DNA from: Paenibacillus sp. FJAT-26967
GTDB taxonomy: Bacteria > Bacillota > Bacilli > Paenibacillales > NBRC-103111
NCBI RefSeq assembly: GCF_001541095.1
Contig: NZ_LMXH01000004.1
Coordinates: 278,429-342,428 of the forward strand
DNA: 64,000 nt
Reading direction: 5' to 3'
Positions 1 to 9,450 of the stretch are shown in pieces (the first letter of the stretch is position 1; every line of letters starts with the position of its first letter). A program made the position numbers and the translations under genes. Under the pieces are notes generated by a model. The model did no database searches. It was not told the origin of the DNA and was given only the letters and a program-made list of their open reading frames with translations.

Positions 1-923
1 TCATCGCCGATATTGGCATTCCGCCGGCTGCCGCCGCTGGCCTGCCAAGCCGCCGAAGCACGTGGAGCCTGGCGGATGTGCGGCGAACGCTGCCCCGCCG
101 GACAGAGGCTTCGCACAAAGGCACGCATGGCCGCGCCCTGGTGGCAGGCGGCTCCCGGACGATGCCGGGCGCGGTGGTGCTCGCATCGAGGGCAGCTCTG
201 CGCAGCGGAGCGGGCCTCGTCACGACGGCGCTGCCGGATGCGGTCCACGCCATTGCGGCCGGGCAGTACCCCGAAGCGATGTATATGCCGTCTCCATCGA
301 CGGAAGATGGCTTCTTCCGGGACAAGCTGCCGCTTGAAGACGCCGGGGACTTCAATGCCATTGCAGTCGGCCCCGGCCTCGGCAGGACAAGAGGTGCCCG
401 GGCTGTCGTAGAGCAGGTGCTGCGCCAAGAGACTGTCGTCGTCCTGGACGCCGATGCGCTGTTCCACGCGGCGGATCTGCTGCCGCTTCTCCGGCAGAGG
501 AACCGGCCGCTGGTACTGACTCCCCATCCGGGCGAGATGGCCCGGTTGACAGGCCGCACTATCGAGGAAGTGGAGCGCGACCGTTTCGGCGTCTCTGCGC
601 GGCTGGCGGCGGACACCGGCGCATACATCGTGCTCAAGGGACCCTACACGATCGTGACGGGCCCGGACGGTACCCAGCATGTGAACACGTCAGGCAATGC
701 CGCCCTCGCCAAGGGAGGGTCGGGTGATGTGCTTACCGGTATCATCACGGCTTTTGTGATGCAGCACGCGAGTCCCATGGAAGCGATCAGCAACGCCGTG
801 TTCGTGCACGGCCGGAGTGCCGAATTGCTGACGGCCGGGGGTCATTCGCTGCTGGACGTGCTCGCATCCGATGTGATTGAGGGCATTCCGGCTGTTCTTC
901 GTGAAATTCTGGCTGGGATTTAA
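1..923 (+). CDS. nnr: Bifunctional NAD(P)H-hydrate epimerase/dehydratase (5' end outside window)
   Basis: Repairs NADHX and NADPHX in the cytoplasm: the C-terminal ribokinase-like domain dehydrates the hydrated cofactor using ATP or ADP. The reading frame (first full codon at base 3) is open from the window edge. It begins with an ADIGIP-like stretch typical of the end of the epimerase domain and then runs into SHKG, GSRTMPGA and LRSGAGLVT. This means the full gene is the two-domain Nnr type and not a stand-alone NnrD, and the ATG at 78 is internal. Later motifs are GPGLG, TPHPGEMARL, VLKG and NTSGNAALAKGGSGDVLTG, the nucleotide-binding and catalytic-Asp signature. Upstream sequence is needed to confirm the epimerase half. 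Confidence 0.93.
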   Translation, partial: IADIGIPPAAAAGLPSRRSTWSLADVRRTLPRRTEASHKGTHGRALVAGGSRTMPGAVVLASRAALRSGAGLVTTALPDAVHAIAAGQYPEAMYMPSPSTEDGFFRDKLPLEDAGDFNAIAVGPGLGRTRGARAVVEQVLRQETVVVLDADALFHAADLLPLLRQRNRPLVLTPHPGEMARLTGRTIEEVERDRFGVSARLAADTGAYIVLKGPYTIVTGPDGTQHVNTSGNAALAKGGSGDVLTGIITAFVMQHASPMEAISNAVFVHGRSAELLTAGGHSLLDVLASDVIEGIPAVLREILAGI

Positions 924-1077
924 AGAGCCCCTTTCCTCTTCTATTTAATCTGCTGTTAATCTTTCTCTCAATTTGAATTATTCCGGAAATTTACAGAAGT
1001 GGAGGGAAAAGCAGGATATTGCGGGGGAGGGGCGAATGAAACTAGAGATTAGTGATGTGAGGTTTGGAGGTTTTTTT

Positions 1078-4000
1078 ATGCGTAAATGTTGTCTGATAAT
1101 CGTTGTCTGTCTGATAGTTGGTATTTTTCCATTATCCGCATACGGAGCAGAAACACCTACTCTCAAAAAAGAAGGAGCCTCCCTAAACTATCAACGAAAA
1201 GCCGTAACCGATGGGGCCATACCCGGACAAGTGCTTGTTAAATACAAGGACAGCCGGAGAGCTGACTCTATGGGGATTCGGGGCCTGGCTGAGAAAAGCG
1301 CACCTGCCTCTCACGATTCTAAATACATACAGCGCGTAGGTCCGAAAGGGCTTGTAACGATGGAGTTTCCGCAAAGCGAACCTGTATCAGACGTTCTCCA
1401 TGAGCTGAGTCAGGACCCAGATGTCGATTACGTTGAGCCCGTGTATCCCGTATATGCGGCAGGCATCACACCTGGAAACGGTGCTCCGAACAGGGCTTCA
1501 ACGGATTCCGCAGCCGCGGATATTCCTGTCAAAGCCGCTACCTACCTGAGTGATCCGCTAATTGAACAGCAGTGGTGGTACCGGGCTATTCAGGCGGATT
1601 TGGCGGGTACGCCTGCAACTGACGAAGCCATGGCAGGTACCGTGATTGCCGTGATTGACACGGGCGTAGATACCTTTCATGAAGATTTGAAAGAAAGCCG
1701 CATCGAGGGGTACAACCTCATCGGCAATAACACCGATACCCGCGACGATAATGGGCACGGCACGAATGTAGCGGGTATAGCGGCCGCTCTCAAGAACAAC
1801 AAGATCGGAATTGCCGGGGTTGCCAGCGGCGCTAAGATTATGCCGGTTAAGGTGCTGGACAGCGAAGGCTTCGGCAGAAGCGATATTATAACGGAGGGCA
1901 TTTACTGGGCTGTGGATCACGGAGCGGACGTGCTTAATCTGAGCTTAACCTCTTCAAGCAGTTCGCGTGCCATGGAAGAAGCGATTCAATATGCCTTGCA
2001 GAAGGGCGTTGTCGTTGTGTCCGCCTCCGGTAATGACAGCAACCACTGGATCGGCAACGATACGGGCGAACTCGATCATATCAAAGGCAGTGACGATCCG
2101 CTGGCGCACAGTTTCGTTAAGGATGTTGCTTTTCCTGCCCGTCTGCCGGGTGTTCTGGCGGTTGGAGCGGTGGACTGGTACCCGCATACCGAATTCATAG
2201 CGGCCGATTTCTCGAACACGGGCAACGCCTTAAGCGTTGTCGCTCCAGGTGTAGACATTAATAGTACGGACAAGGGAAACTCGTATACGCATAAAAATGG
2301 AACCTCATTGGCGGCCCCCATGGTTTCCGGCTTAGCCGCCCTTATTCTGGCGGCCGATCCGGAACTGCGCAAGCTGCCAGCCGGGGAGAAAAGTGAGCGG
2401 ATTTCGCGGATTATCGCTGAAACAGCGGCTGATCTCGGTGCTCCGGGATTTGATTCTACCTTCGGATCGGGACTTATCGATGTGAAAAAAGCTATGGAGA
2501 CCCCGCGGCTGATCTTGGAGCCCCGTAATAACTCTATGGCGAATGCAGCAGGTGAACTGGTGGCAGATATCCGTCTGGTCAATAAGGACGGTACTCTGGC
2601 TTCAGGCGCGGCAGGTTCTGGTAAAATAGATGTGTTTGCCTATTCGTCCGGGAACGGACAGCCGCAATTTGTGCGGACGTTAACTTTCAGAGTGAGCGGC
2701 GGCAAAGCCAGTTTTACTTATAAACCTGAGAAATCCGGGAAATACTTGCTGGCTGCTTATAATGATGAGCAGACTCCGCTCTGGGTAAGCGGGGAATCTC
2801 TCTTCATCAAGCCTCCCGCAGCTCCGGCCGCAAGCATACAAGGAGGGACATACAGCGGTCCTCTGACCGTCTCCCTGTCTTCATCCGAGCCGGGGGCCAA
2901 GATTTATTACACGTTAAGCGGCGCGGCTCCTACGGAACAGTCGGCTTTGTACACAGGGCCGCTTGTTCTCTCACAAAGCCGGACGCTCAGTGTCATGACA
3001 GCTGTCGGCGGCGCAGTTAGCGAGGTCAGGACCTACCGGTATGAGATTACGGCCGGTACGGGCGGCAGCGGCAGCGGTTCATCTTCAAACGGAGGCGGCA
3101 GTACGCTGCAGCCCCTGCCTGCGGGTACGGAGCGATTCGTGAATGCCACTGCGGAACTGGTTCAGGAGAATGGTTATCCCATTCTTATACTGAAAGTCGC
3201 GGACAGCGAAATTCAACCGCTGCTGACGGATGCGGCGGTTAAAGAAATCGGCATACGGGCACTTCCGGCTAAGGATGGCGTTCAACTGGGCACTAAAGTA
3301 CAGCTCCCTCCCGCTTTGTTCGCTGCCGGCCAGAAAAAGCCGGTTGTGATTATCACCGATGAAGCGTCTGTCCGTCTGGAACCGGGCTCTCTGAAGGTTA
3401 ATTCGGATGAGACTGTGACGGTATCCCTGGTCCGGGCCCACGCTAACGAGAATCTGACAACGGCATATCCGGTCGGAGGCTCGCCGAAATCTCCTCTTCT
3501 GCAGATTGGAATTACGGCGGGTCAACGCCAGATAGCCGAGCTTCAGAAGCCGATGACCGTAACGATGGCTCATCAGCCTGCCGACGCCGGGTCAGATCCG
3601 GAGAAGATGGGAACCTTCCTGTATTCGGCGGACGAACAGCGATGGTCTTATACAGCCGGCTATGATGCAGACAATCGCACCACTTTTACGGTCAGTGAAC
3701 TGACCTACGCAGCGGTCTTTGCCGTTAATCGCACATTCATCGATATGAGCGGCCACTGGGCCAGAAGAGCCGTTGAGGTGCTCGCTGCCAAGCAGATCGT
3801 CGACGGGATGGACGAGAGCCGTTTCGTCCCTCAGTCGGGAGTGACGAGGGCTCAGTTCGCGGCCATGCTGGCACGGATGCTCCAGCTCCCGGAAGCGCCG
3901 GTACAGGGTAACCAGACTTTCCGGGACGTTGCGCAGCGGGACTGGTTCGCGGATGCCGTCGCGCGGGCCTATAAGGCCGGACTCGTCTCCGGCGTGGCCG

Positions 4001-4290
4001 ATGACCGGTTTGCGCCGAACGACCCGATTACCCGGGAGCAGATGGCTGCGATGCTGGTGCGGGCCTACGCCTACCGCAGCGGAATGGAACCGGGCGCAAT
4101 CGGCGTACCGCCGCACGCGGTCTTTGCCGATGAGCAGTCCGCCGGCGGCTGGGCCGTGCCGTTTCTGCGGCAAGCTCATATGCTGGGACTGATTGACGGC
4201 TACGAGAACGGCATGTTCCGTCCGCTTGGCGGCGCTACGCGTGCCGAATCGGCAAGTGTCATTTACAGGCTCGACAGCCGTGCAGATTAG
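1078..4290 (+). CDS. Secreted subtilisin-like (S8) protease with three SLH domains
   Basis: Cell-surface serine protease of 1070 residues. The start at 1078 has GGAGG 7 bases upstream and a clear signal peptide (MRKCC..., hydrophobic core, AYGA cleavage region); the in-frame ATG at 973 lacks these. Order: an inhibitor-like propeptide (about 55-140, PGQVLVKYK ... DPDVDYVEP); S8 catalytic domain with Asp194 (VIDTG), His227 (NGHGT) and Ser410 (NGTSLAAP); a chitobiase/Fn3-like beta domain around 580-660; a Gly/Ser linker; a region of unknown fold; and three SLH repeats from about 885 to the end. The SLH repeats should bind pyruvylated cell-wall polymer, keeping the protease on the wall. Substrate unknown. 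A terminator follows directly, so it is probably monocistronic. Confidence 0.93.
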   Translation: MRKCCLIIVVCLIVGIFPLSAYGAETPTLKKEGASLNYQRKAVTDGAIPGQVLVKYKDSRRADSMGIRGLAEKSAPASHDSKYIQRVGPKGLVTMEFPQSEPVSDVLHELSQDPDVDYVEPVYPVYAAGITPGNGAPNRASTDSAAADIPVKAATYLSDPLIEQQWWYRAIQADLAGTPATDEAMAGTVIAVIDTGVDTFHEDLKESRIEGYNLIGNNTDTRDDNGHGTNVAGIAAALKNNKIGIAGVASGAKIMPVKVLDSEGFGRSDIITEGIYWAVDHGADVLNLSLTSSSSSRAMEEAIQYALQKGVVVVSASGNDSNHWIGNDTGELDHIKGSDDPLAHSFVKDVAFPARLPGVLAVGAVDWYPHTEFIAADFSNTGNALSVVAPGVDINSTDKGNSYTHKNGTSLAAPMVSGLAALILAADPELRKLPAGEKSERISRIIAETAADLGAPGFDSTFGSGLIDVKKAMETPRLILEPRNNSMANAAGELVADIRLVNKDGTLASGAAGSGKIDVFAYSSGNGQPQFVRTLTFRVSGGKASFTYKPEKSGKYLLAAYNDEQTPLWVSGESLFIKPPAAPAASIQGGTYSGPLTVSLSSSEPGAKIYYTLSGAAPTEQSALYTGPLVLSQSRTLSVMTAVGGAVSEVRTYRYEITAGTGGSGSGSSSNGGGSTLQPLPAGTERFVNATAELVQENGYPILILKVADSEIQPLLTDAAVKEIGIRALPAKDGVQLGTKVQLPPALFAAGQKKPVVIITDEASVRLEPGSLKVNSDETVTVSLVRAHANENLTTAYPVGGSPKSPLLQIGITAGQRQIAELQKPMTVTMAHQPADAGSDPEKMGTFLYSADEQRWSYTAGYDADNRTTFTVSELTYAAVFAVNRTFIDMSGHWARRAVEVLAAKQIVDGMDESRFVPQSGVTRAQFAAMLARMLQLPEAPVQGNQTFRDVAQRDWFADAVARAYKAGLVSGVADDRFAPNDPITREQMAAMLVRAYAYRSGMEPGAIGVPPHAVFADEQSAGGWAVPFLRQAHMLGLIDGYENGMFRPLGGATRAESASVIYRLDSRAD

Positions 4291-4310
4291 ATGCGGAATC
4301 TATGTGGTTA

Positions 4311-4345
4311 AAGCTCTTCTCCCGAAACGGAGGGAGCTTTTTTTC
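4311..4345 (+). terminator. Intrinsic terminator after the SLH protease
   Basis: AAGCTC/GAGCTT outer stem with a CTCC/GGAG inner stem, then a run of seven T. It starts 20 bases after the stop codon. Confidence 0.85.
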
Positions 4346-4648
4346 TTTTTGCCAATAAGGAATCAAGATACATCCTGAAGTTAACGCAAGAGCTGTGCTT
4401 GCAGATAAAGGGAGGGAAGGCTGAGCATGGAGGAAGCGGATACAAGGGATTCTTTTGAATAAGGGAAGAAGAATTACGCGGATTAAGAGCCCTAAGTGTG
4501 CGCACAAGCCGTAAAAAGCTCTGCTAAAAAGGAGGACGTGAAACCTCTTTGCAGGTTGAACTCTCCCTTTGTTATGGGTATGATGGAATACAAATACCAA
4601 AATGGAGTACGACAACGATTCCCGGCCAATACAGAAAGGTTGATCCGT
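4346..4648 (+). other. Leader/intergenic region upstream of glnS
   Basis: About 300 bases with no convincing gene. The glnS frame is open back to 4496, but nothing before 4649 resembles GlnRS. I looked for the conserved T-box sequence found before many Firmicute tRNA synthetase genes and did not see it. The only clear signal is the promoter at 4556-4584. Confidence 0.5.
4556..4584 (+). promoter_or_regulatory. Sigma-A promoter of glnS
   Basis: TTGAAC, 17-base spacer, TATGAT. Predicted start of transcription near 4591, giving a leader of about 60 bases. Confidence 0.65.
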
Positions 4649-6310
4649 ATGGAGAACAAGACGAATATCAACACGAATTTTATTAAAAGCATCGTGACCG
4701 ATGATCTCAAGGAAGGCCGTGTTAACAGCGTTGTGACCCGGTTTCCTCCGGAGCCTAACGGTTACTTGCATATCGGTCATGCCAAATCGATTTGCCTGAA
4801 TTTCGAGCTGGCGGACGAGTTCGGCGGTAAGACGAACCTGCGATTTGACGATACCAACCCGCTTAAGGAAGACGCGGAGTTCGTAAAGTCCATTAAGGAG
4901 GACGTCGAGTGGCTCGGTTTCGAGTGGGACGGCCTGTTTTTTGCATCGGATTATTTTGATTTTATGTATGAGAAAGCCCAGCTTCTGATTCGTAAAGGGA
5001 AAGCTTACGTATGCCAGCTGAATGCGGATGAAATTCGCGAGAGCCGCGGTACGCTGACTCAGCTCGGCAAAGAAAGTCCTTATCGCAACCGCCCGGCGGA
5101 AGAAAGCCTTGATCTGTTCGACCGGATGCGCAAAGGGGAGTTCAAGGACGGCGAAATGGTGCTGCGCGCCAAAATCGACATGGGCTCGCCGAACATTAAC
5201 CTGCGTGATCCGATCCTCTACCGTATTTCGCATACGCACCATCATAATACCGGGGATGCCTGGTGCATTTACCCGATGTATGCGTTCGCTCACCCGCTCG
5301 AAGATGCCCATGAAGGGGTGACGCACTCGATTTGTACGCTTGAATTCGAAGATCAGCGTCCTTTGTACGACTGGGTGATCCAAGAGTGTGAGACGGAACA
5401 TGTACCTCATCAATATGAGTTTGCCAAGCTCAAACTGACTGACACTATCATGGGCAAAAGGTACCTCAAGCAGATGGTGGATGAAGGTGTAGTGGACGGT
5501 TGGGACGATCCGAGAATGCCAACGGTTTCGGGGCTGCGCCGCCGCGGATTCACGCCGGATTCTATCCGCAATTTCTGCCGCGAAATCGGTGTGACCAAGA
5601 GCGACAGCACCGTGGATGTGAAATACTTGGAGCATTTTATCCGGGAAGACCTGAAATTGAAAGCCCCCCGTACCATGGGTGTGCTGAAGCCGCTCAAAGT
5701 TGTTATTACGAATTACCCGGAAGGTCAAGTTGAAATGCTGGATGCGGAGATTAACTCCGAGAATCCAGATATGGGCATTCGTCAAATTCCGTTCTCCCGT
5801 GAGATTTATATTGAGCAGGACGATTTCATGGAAAATCCGCCGAGCAAATATTTCCGGTTATTTCCCGGCAATGAAGTACGCCTCAAGCATGCGTATTTCA
5901 TCAAATGCGAGGAAGTGATCAAGGATGAGGCGGGCAACGTGATTGAAATTCGCTGCACCTATGATCCCGAGACGAAGAGCGGAAGCGGATTTACAGGCCG
6001 TAAAGTAAAAGGCACGATTCACTGGGTTGAAGCGACGAAGGCGCTTCCGGCCGAATTCCGTCTTTACGAGCCGCTTGTTCTCCCCAAACAGGAAGATGCG
6101 GGAGAGGAGCAGTCGTTCCTTGACCGGATCAACCCGAACTCGCTTGAAGTGGTGCAAGGTTTTGTGGAACCGAATATGAAGGATGTTGCTCCGAATGACA
6201 AGTTTCAATTTTTCCGTCACGGGTACTTCAACGTCGATCCTAAGTCTACAACGGAAGATAAGCCGGTCTTCAATCAGACGGTTTCCCTTAAAAGCTCTTT
6301 CGTTATTTAA
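4649..6310 (+). CDS. glnS: Glutaminyl-tRNA synthetase
   Basis: Charges tRNA-Gln with glutamine. It is 553 residues, the length of the E. coli enzyme. The start at 4649 has AAAGG about 9 bases upstream and gives [16 protein letters not shown], where family similarity begins. Class I motifs: [12 protein letters not shown] near residue 35, the GWDDPRMPT block, and the second signature, which reads IMGKR at 267-271 where the usual sequence is (V)MSKR. The Ser-to-Gly change sits in the KMSKS-type loop. The C-terminal anticodon-binding beta-barrels are complete, and there is no fused YqeY domain. Many Firmicutes make Gln-tRNA-Gln indirectly through GatCAB, so direct charging is a lineage trait. Confidence 0.96.
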   Translation: MENKTNINTNFIKSIVTDDLKEGRVNSVVTRFPPEPNGYLHIGHAKSICLNFELADEFGGKTNLRFDDTNPLKEDAEFVKSIKEDVEWLGFEWDGLFFASDYFDFMYEKAQLLIRKGKAYVCQLNADEIRESRGTLTQLGKESPYRNRPAEESLDLFDRMRKGEFKDGEMVLRAKIDMGSPNINLRDPILYRISHTHHHNTGDAWCIYPMYAFAHPLEDAHEGVTHSICTLEFEDQRPLYDWVIQECETEHVPHQYEFAKLKLTDTIMGKRYLKQMVDEGVVDGWDDPRMPTVSGLRRRGFTPDSIRNFCREIGVTKSDSTVDVKYLEHFIREDLKLKAPRTMGVLKPLKVVITNYPEGQVEMLDAEINSENPDMGIRQIPFSREIYIEQDDFMENPPSKYFRLFPGNEVRLKHAYFIKCEEVIKDEAGNVIEIRCTYDPETKSGSGFTGRKVKGTIHWVEATKALPAEFRLYEPLVLPKQEDAGEEQSFLDRINPNSLEVVQGFVEPNMKDVAPNDKFQFFRHGYFNVDPKSTTEDKPVFNQTVSLKSSFVI

Positions 6311-6343
6311 GGAACTGTGCAATTCCGATATGCTGCTATAGAC

Positions 6344-6389
6344 AAAAGCCTTGTGACTCCGCTCCCGAGAGACGGACACAAGGCTTTTT
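6344..6389. terminator. Bidirectional terminator between glnS and the permease gene
   Basis: AAAAGCCTTGTG at 6344-6355 pairs with CACAAGGCTTTTT at 6377-6389. It lies between two convergent genes, with A/T tracts on both sides. Confidence 0.85.
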
Positions 6390-6429
6390 CTGCATGATGG
6401 GAATCGATTTGAATCGTCGGCGCGGCCGA

Positions 6430-7488
6430 TTATAGGAAGGTCATCGCGATTAATCCGGTGACAATACCGATTAAAGCGACCATGCCTGCCACAAACCACA
6501 GCACCCGTGCGGGGAAGGCTTTGCGGACCATGAAGAGTGAAGGCAGACTGACAGCGGGGAGTGTCATCATCAGAGCGGCTGCGGGTCCGCTGCCGAGTCC
6601 GAGGGACATCATCGTTTTGGCGATGGGAATCTCGGACGCCGTCGGAATGACGAACAGGGTACCTGCGAGTGCAAGACCGATCAGCACGAGAATGCTGCTG
6701 CCGATTGCGGGATCGATGGCCGGGAACAGCCACGCGCGTACAGCGCCGAGCAGAAAGACGGCAATGAAATACACGGGAATGACTGTCCAGAACATCGACC
6801 ACAATGTCTTCATCCAGCGGACGGCAACGGAGCCGCTATATGGTTTTGGCCCCGGGGTTTGCGGGAGTTCGGCCGTTATTTTGTCGTCGTCTTTGACCAG
6901 ACGCCCCGCCCAGTGCGAAACGCCGAAGACAAGCACAATCCCCGCAAGAATACGCAGGGCCGCGAATTTCCATCCGAGCACGAAGCCCATGAAAATAATC
7001 GTAGCGGGATTCAGCACCGGATTGCCGATCCAGAATGCCAGCGCAGCGCCGACGGAGCCGGACTGCCTGCGCATTCCTACCGCAACCGGAGCCGCGCAGC
7101 AGGAGCACATCATGCCGGGCATGGAGCTGATGCCGCCGGCCACCGTGCTTCCGAAGGTACGTTGGCCGAAGAAACGCTTCATCCAGTCACGCGGGAGCAG
7201 CACCTGGATCAGCGAGCCGAGGAGGATACCGAGAATGGCCGCCTTCCATACGGCTTTGAAGTAAACAACCGAGTAGTCCCAAGCTGCGGCCAGCGAAGGC
7301 TCAGGGGTCTTGGCAAGAATCGAGCCGCCGATGTCGTGATTCGTCGCGGCCAGAATGGCTTTGTGGAAGTAGGGCTCCCACTTCACATAGAATAAGCCGC
7401 CTATTAAGACAGCCAGGAACAATAACGGCTTCCAGTAGGCAAAGCGCGGTTTGCCTTCAGGAGAAGCCGGTAGAGGATTTGTATTCAC
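6430..7488 (-). CDS. DUF318/UPF0718 (YraQ/ArsP-like) permease
   Basis: Polytopic membrane protein of 352 residues with about eight hydrophobic segments in two blocks separated by a charged loop (KDDDKITAE). The family signature PGMMCSCCAAPVA, with adjacent cysteines in a membrane segment, and the GNPVLNPAT turn are clear. Related proteins include arsenical exporters (ArsP) and other permeases, so the substrate cannot be read from sequence; no ars genes are nearby. I chose GTG at 7488 because AAAGGTG precedes it at normal spacing and an extended -10 lies just upstream. The in-frame ATG at 7566 lies upstream of that promoter. Confidence 0.85.
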   Translation of the reverse strand: MNTNPLPASPEGKPRFAYWKPLLFLAVLIGGLFYVKWEPYFHKAILAATNHDIGGSILAKTPEPSLAAAWDYSVVYFKAVWKAAILGILLGSLIQVLLPRDWMKRFFGQRTFGSTVAGGISSMPGMMCSCCAAPVAVGMRRQSGSVGAALAFWIGNPVLNPATIIFMGFVLGWKFAALRILAGIVLVFGVSHWAGRLVKDDDKITAELPQTPGPKPYSGSVAVRWMKTLWSMFWTVIPVYFIAVFLLGAVRAWLFPAIDPAIGSSILVLIGLALAGTLFVIPTASEIPIAKTMMSLGLGSGPAAALMMTLPAVSLPSLFMVRKAFPARVLWFVAGMVALIGIVTGLIAMTFL

Positions 7489-7525
7489 GTAACGTCCACA
7501 CCTTTCTAGAAAAAACCTGATAGCA

Positions 7526-7531
7526 ACTATA
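7526..7531 (-). promoter_or_regulatory. Extended -10 promoter of the DUF318 permease
   Basis: On the minus strand TGCTATAGT gives an extended -10 (TATAGT at 7531-7526) with no good -35. Expected start of transcription near 7519, about 30 bases before the GTG start. Confidence 0.5.
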
Positions 7532-7609
7532 GCATAATTCCGGAGGGAAAAGAACGAATCAGCCAAGGGTAGAATGGGTTTAATAAATGGGAATTCACCC
7601 GGTAATCAG

Positions 7610-7645
7610 CAAGCCCCCAAGGATTTGGAATCCATTGGGGGCTTG
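7610..7645. other. Long hairpin without a T tract
   Basis: CAAGCCCCCAA and TTGGGGGCTTG enclose GGATT/AATCC around a TGG loop, giving about 16 paired bases with one bulged A. It lies after the phospholipase-like gene (minus strand) but lacks the U run of a terminator on either strand. Confidence 0.6.
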
Positions 7646-7672
7646 CTTTAGTTGGGGCCGCTTTATTCAATT

Positions 7673-9229
7673 TCAATAAGTCGTGAAGCCGAACATATCC
7701 TGCAGACGGTAAAGACCCCGCTTGATCCACACCGTTTTGTCTTCGTAAGCTTCATATTCAAGCGAGTACTCCGCATCCCGGTTGTTCCATATCCGGTCCC
7801 AGTACTGATCGAGATCCTGGACGATTTTACTGCCAGCCGGAGCCGTGATTTCCACGTTGGTCTCGAGATTCAGATCGTCCAGATTCCGCGGTGTAAAATT
7901 CGCGGAACCGCCGTTGATGACGGCTGATCCGGTTTGGCTGCGGATGTACATCATTTTGGTGTGGAACTGCTCTTCCTTCGTGTTGTACCACTTCACTTCG
8001 ATTTTACCCTTCGATTTGCGGAGCAGCTCAGCGGCAACCGGACGGTTCGGAATGCCGATCTTGCTGCGGCCGAACGCATTCTCATTGGGATCGAGCAGCA
8101 GCTGCACATGGGCTCCGCGCTCGGAGGCGCGAAGCAGACGATCCATCACTTGGCGGTCCGCCAAATAGAACATGCCCATGCGGATTTCATCCCCCGGCTG
8201 CGCTTCTTCGATTGATTTCAGCAGGCGGGAGTATATTTTACCTTCGGTCAATAACCGCGCGGTAACCGGATTGCCTGATTCCGCCTCGGCCCGGCTGCTG
8301 GAAGCCCCGCCGCCAGATTTATCGCCGCCGCTTACTTTATCCAGAACAGGAAGTTTAGGTCCCCCTGACATATCGGATGCGGCCTGCTCGGTTGCCAGTA
8401 CCTCGGCAATAAACCCGCTGCTGCCCTTAATTTCGAAGCCGATGTTCGAATTGTTGAAGCTGGCATCATGCGGATTGGCCGAGAGCAGGAGGACTGTCTG
8501 GTCCGTTGCGACAACTTTCCGGTGGTTCGCCTTGACGTTGAACAATTTCAAATACGAACGGAGTGTTACCTTAGGTGCATTATCGGCCATCGGATTCGGC
8601 AGCCAGCCTTCTCCCGACTGGCCGAACCACTGCAGGCCGATCCGCCAGAAAGCGGAATAAAGAGGCACGGAGTCCCGGAGCGGTACCGTATCCGTGTAGA
8701 CTACACTAATGCCGGCTTCCTTAAGCCGGTCGATTTCCGGAGCCTGGTGCGAACCGTACGTCGTGTTTACTTCGTCCGTAACGACGGCGATTTGCAGGTC
8801 CGGGTTCTTTTGCTTCGCTTCCAGGAGCTGATTCGCCAACTTGTCGCTTAAAGGAGGGAAGGACTGATCCTCGTGGTAGTACCCGTTGAAGAGAAACATG
8901 TCGATCACAACAAACTTCTTCGCTTCGGCAATGGCCCGGCCCACTCTATCGAAGATCATCTGTTCCTGTTGATACCCGCCGTCTTTTTGAAAAGATAAAT
9001 CATACAGAAAGTCCACGTTGTCCACCTGGTGCGCCTCTCCTTCGAATGAAAGTCCGGGCGGCAGAGGTTTATTGGTATGAATCGTTGCTACGATACCGCC
9101 CCAAATGCATAAAATCAGGACGACGATACCGATCCACAGCCATTTTGAGGCCAGCCAGCTCGTGCTCTTATCCTGAGAAGGGACAGGCGGATTGCCGGAT
9201 TGAGGCTCCGTTATTTTAGTAGGCTGCAT
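7673..9229 (-). CDS. Membrane-anchored phospholipase D-like protein
   Basis: 518 residues with a short cytoplasmic N-terminus, one transmembrane segment (about 30-48) and an extracytoplasmic PLD-superfamily region, as in cardiolipin synthases and other phosphatidyltransferases. The first HKD motif is complete (HRKVVATD near 237). The second reads HTKMMYIR, keeping His and Lys but with Arg in place of Asp; it is followed by a normal GSANFT strand. A Gly/Ser-rich insert (about 305-320) separates the halves. The ATG at 9229 follows GGGGAGT. Hydrolysis or transfer of phosphatidyl groups is inferred from the fold, and the altered second motif leaves activity uncertain. Confidence 0.8.
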   Translation of the reverse strand: MQPTKITEPQSGNPPVPSQDKSTSWLASKWLWIGIVVLILCIWGGIVATIHTNKPLPPGLSFEGEAHQVDNVDFLYDLSFQKDGGYQQEQMIFDRVGRAIAEAKKFVVIDMFLFNGYYHEDQSFPPLSDKLANQLLEAKQKNPDLQIAVVTDEVNTTYGSHQAPEIDRLKEAGISVVYTDTVPLRDSVPLYSAFWRIGLQWFGQSGEGWLPNPMADNAPKVTLRSYLKLFNVKANHRKVVATDQTVLLLSANPHDASFNNSNIGFEIKGSSGFIAEVLATEQAASDMSGGPKLPVLDKVSGGDKSGGGASSSRAEAESGNPVTARLLTEGKIYSRLLKSIEEAQPGDEIRMGMFYLADRQVMDRLLRASERGAHVQLLLDPNENAFGRSKIGIPNRPVAAELLRKSKGKIEVKWYNTKEEQFHTKMMYIRSQTGSAVINGGSANFTPRNLDDLNLETNVEITAPAGSKIVQDLDQYWDRIWNNRDAEYSLEYEAYEDKTVWIKRGLYRLQDMFGFTTY

Positions 9230-9450
9230 ATGTCTTTACTCCCCGGTCACAGATTGGATAGCGGAATCTGCCCATTGAAGCGATTGAGCCTGCGAGCAAC
9301 CACCTGGCACGGATTGATGCAAACCCGCGATTCGCTGGTTGAACACTGGCGGTTTCGGTTCAGGGCAGACTAAGCGCTATATATTACCGAGTACTTACCG
9401 CAGCGGGGCCACATTGAAGCAGGGGAGTTGTGGAAATTCACAGAAACGTG

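Noticed and set aside
4346..4648. T-box riboswitch before glnS
   Set aside because: The conserved T-box core and specifier stem could not be found.
4259..5785. Minus-strand frame of 508 codons opposite glnS
   Set aside because: It is the shadow of glnS; composition (Arg, His, Phe rich) and lack of motifs show it is non-coding.
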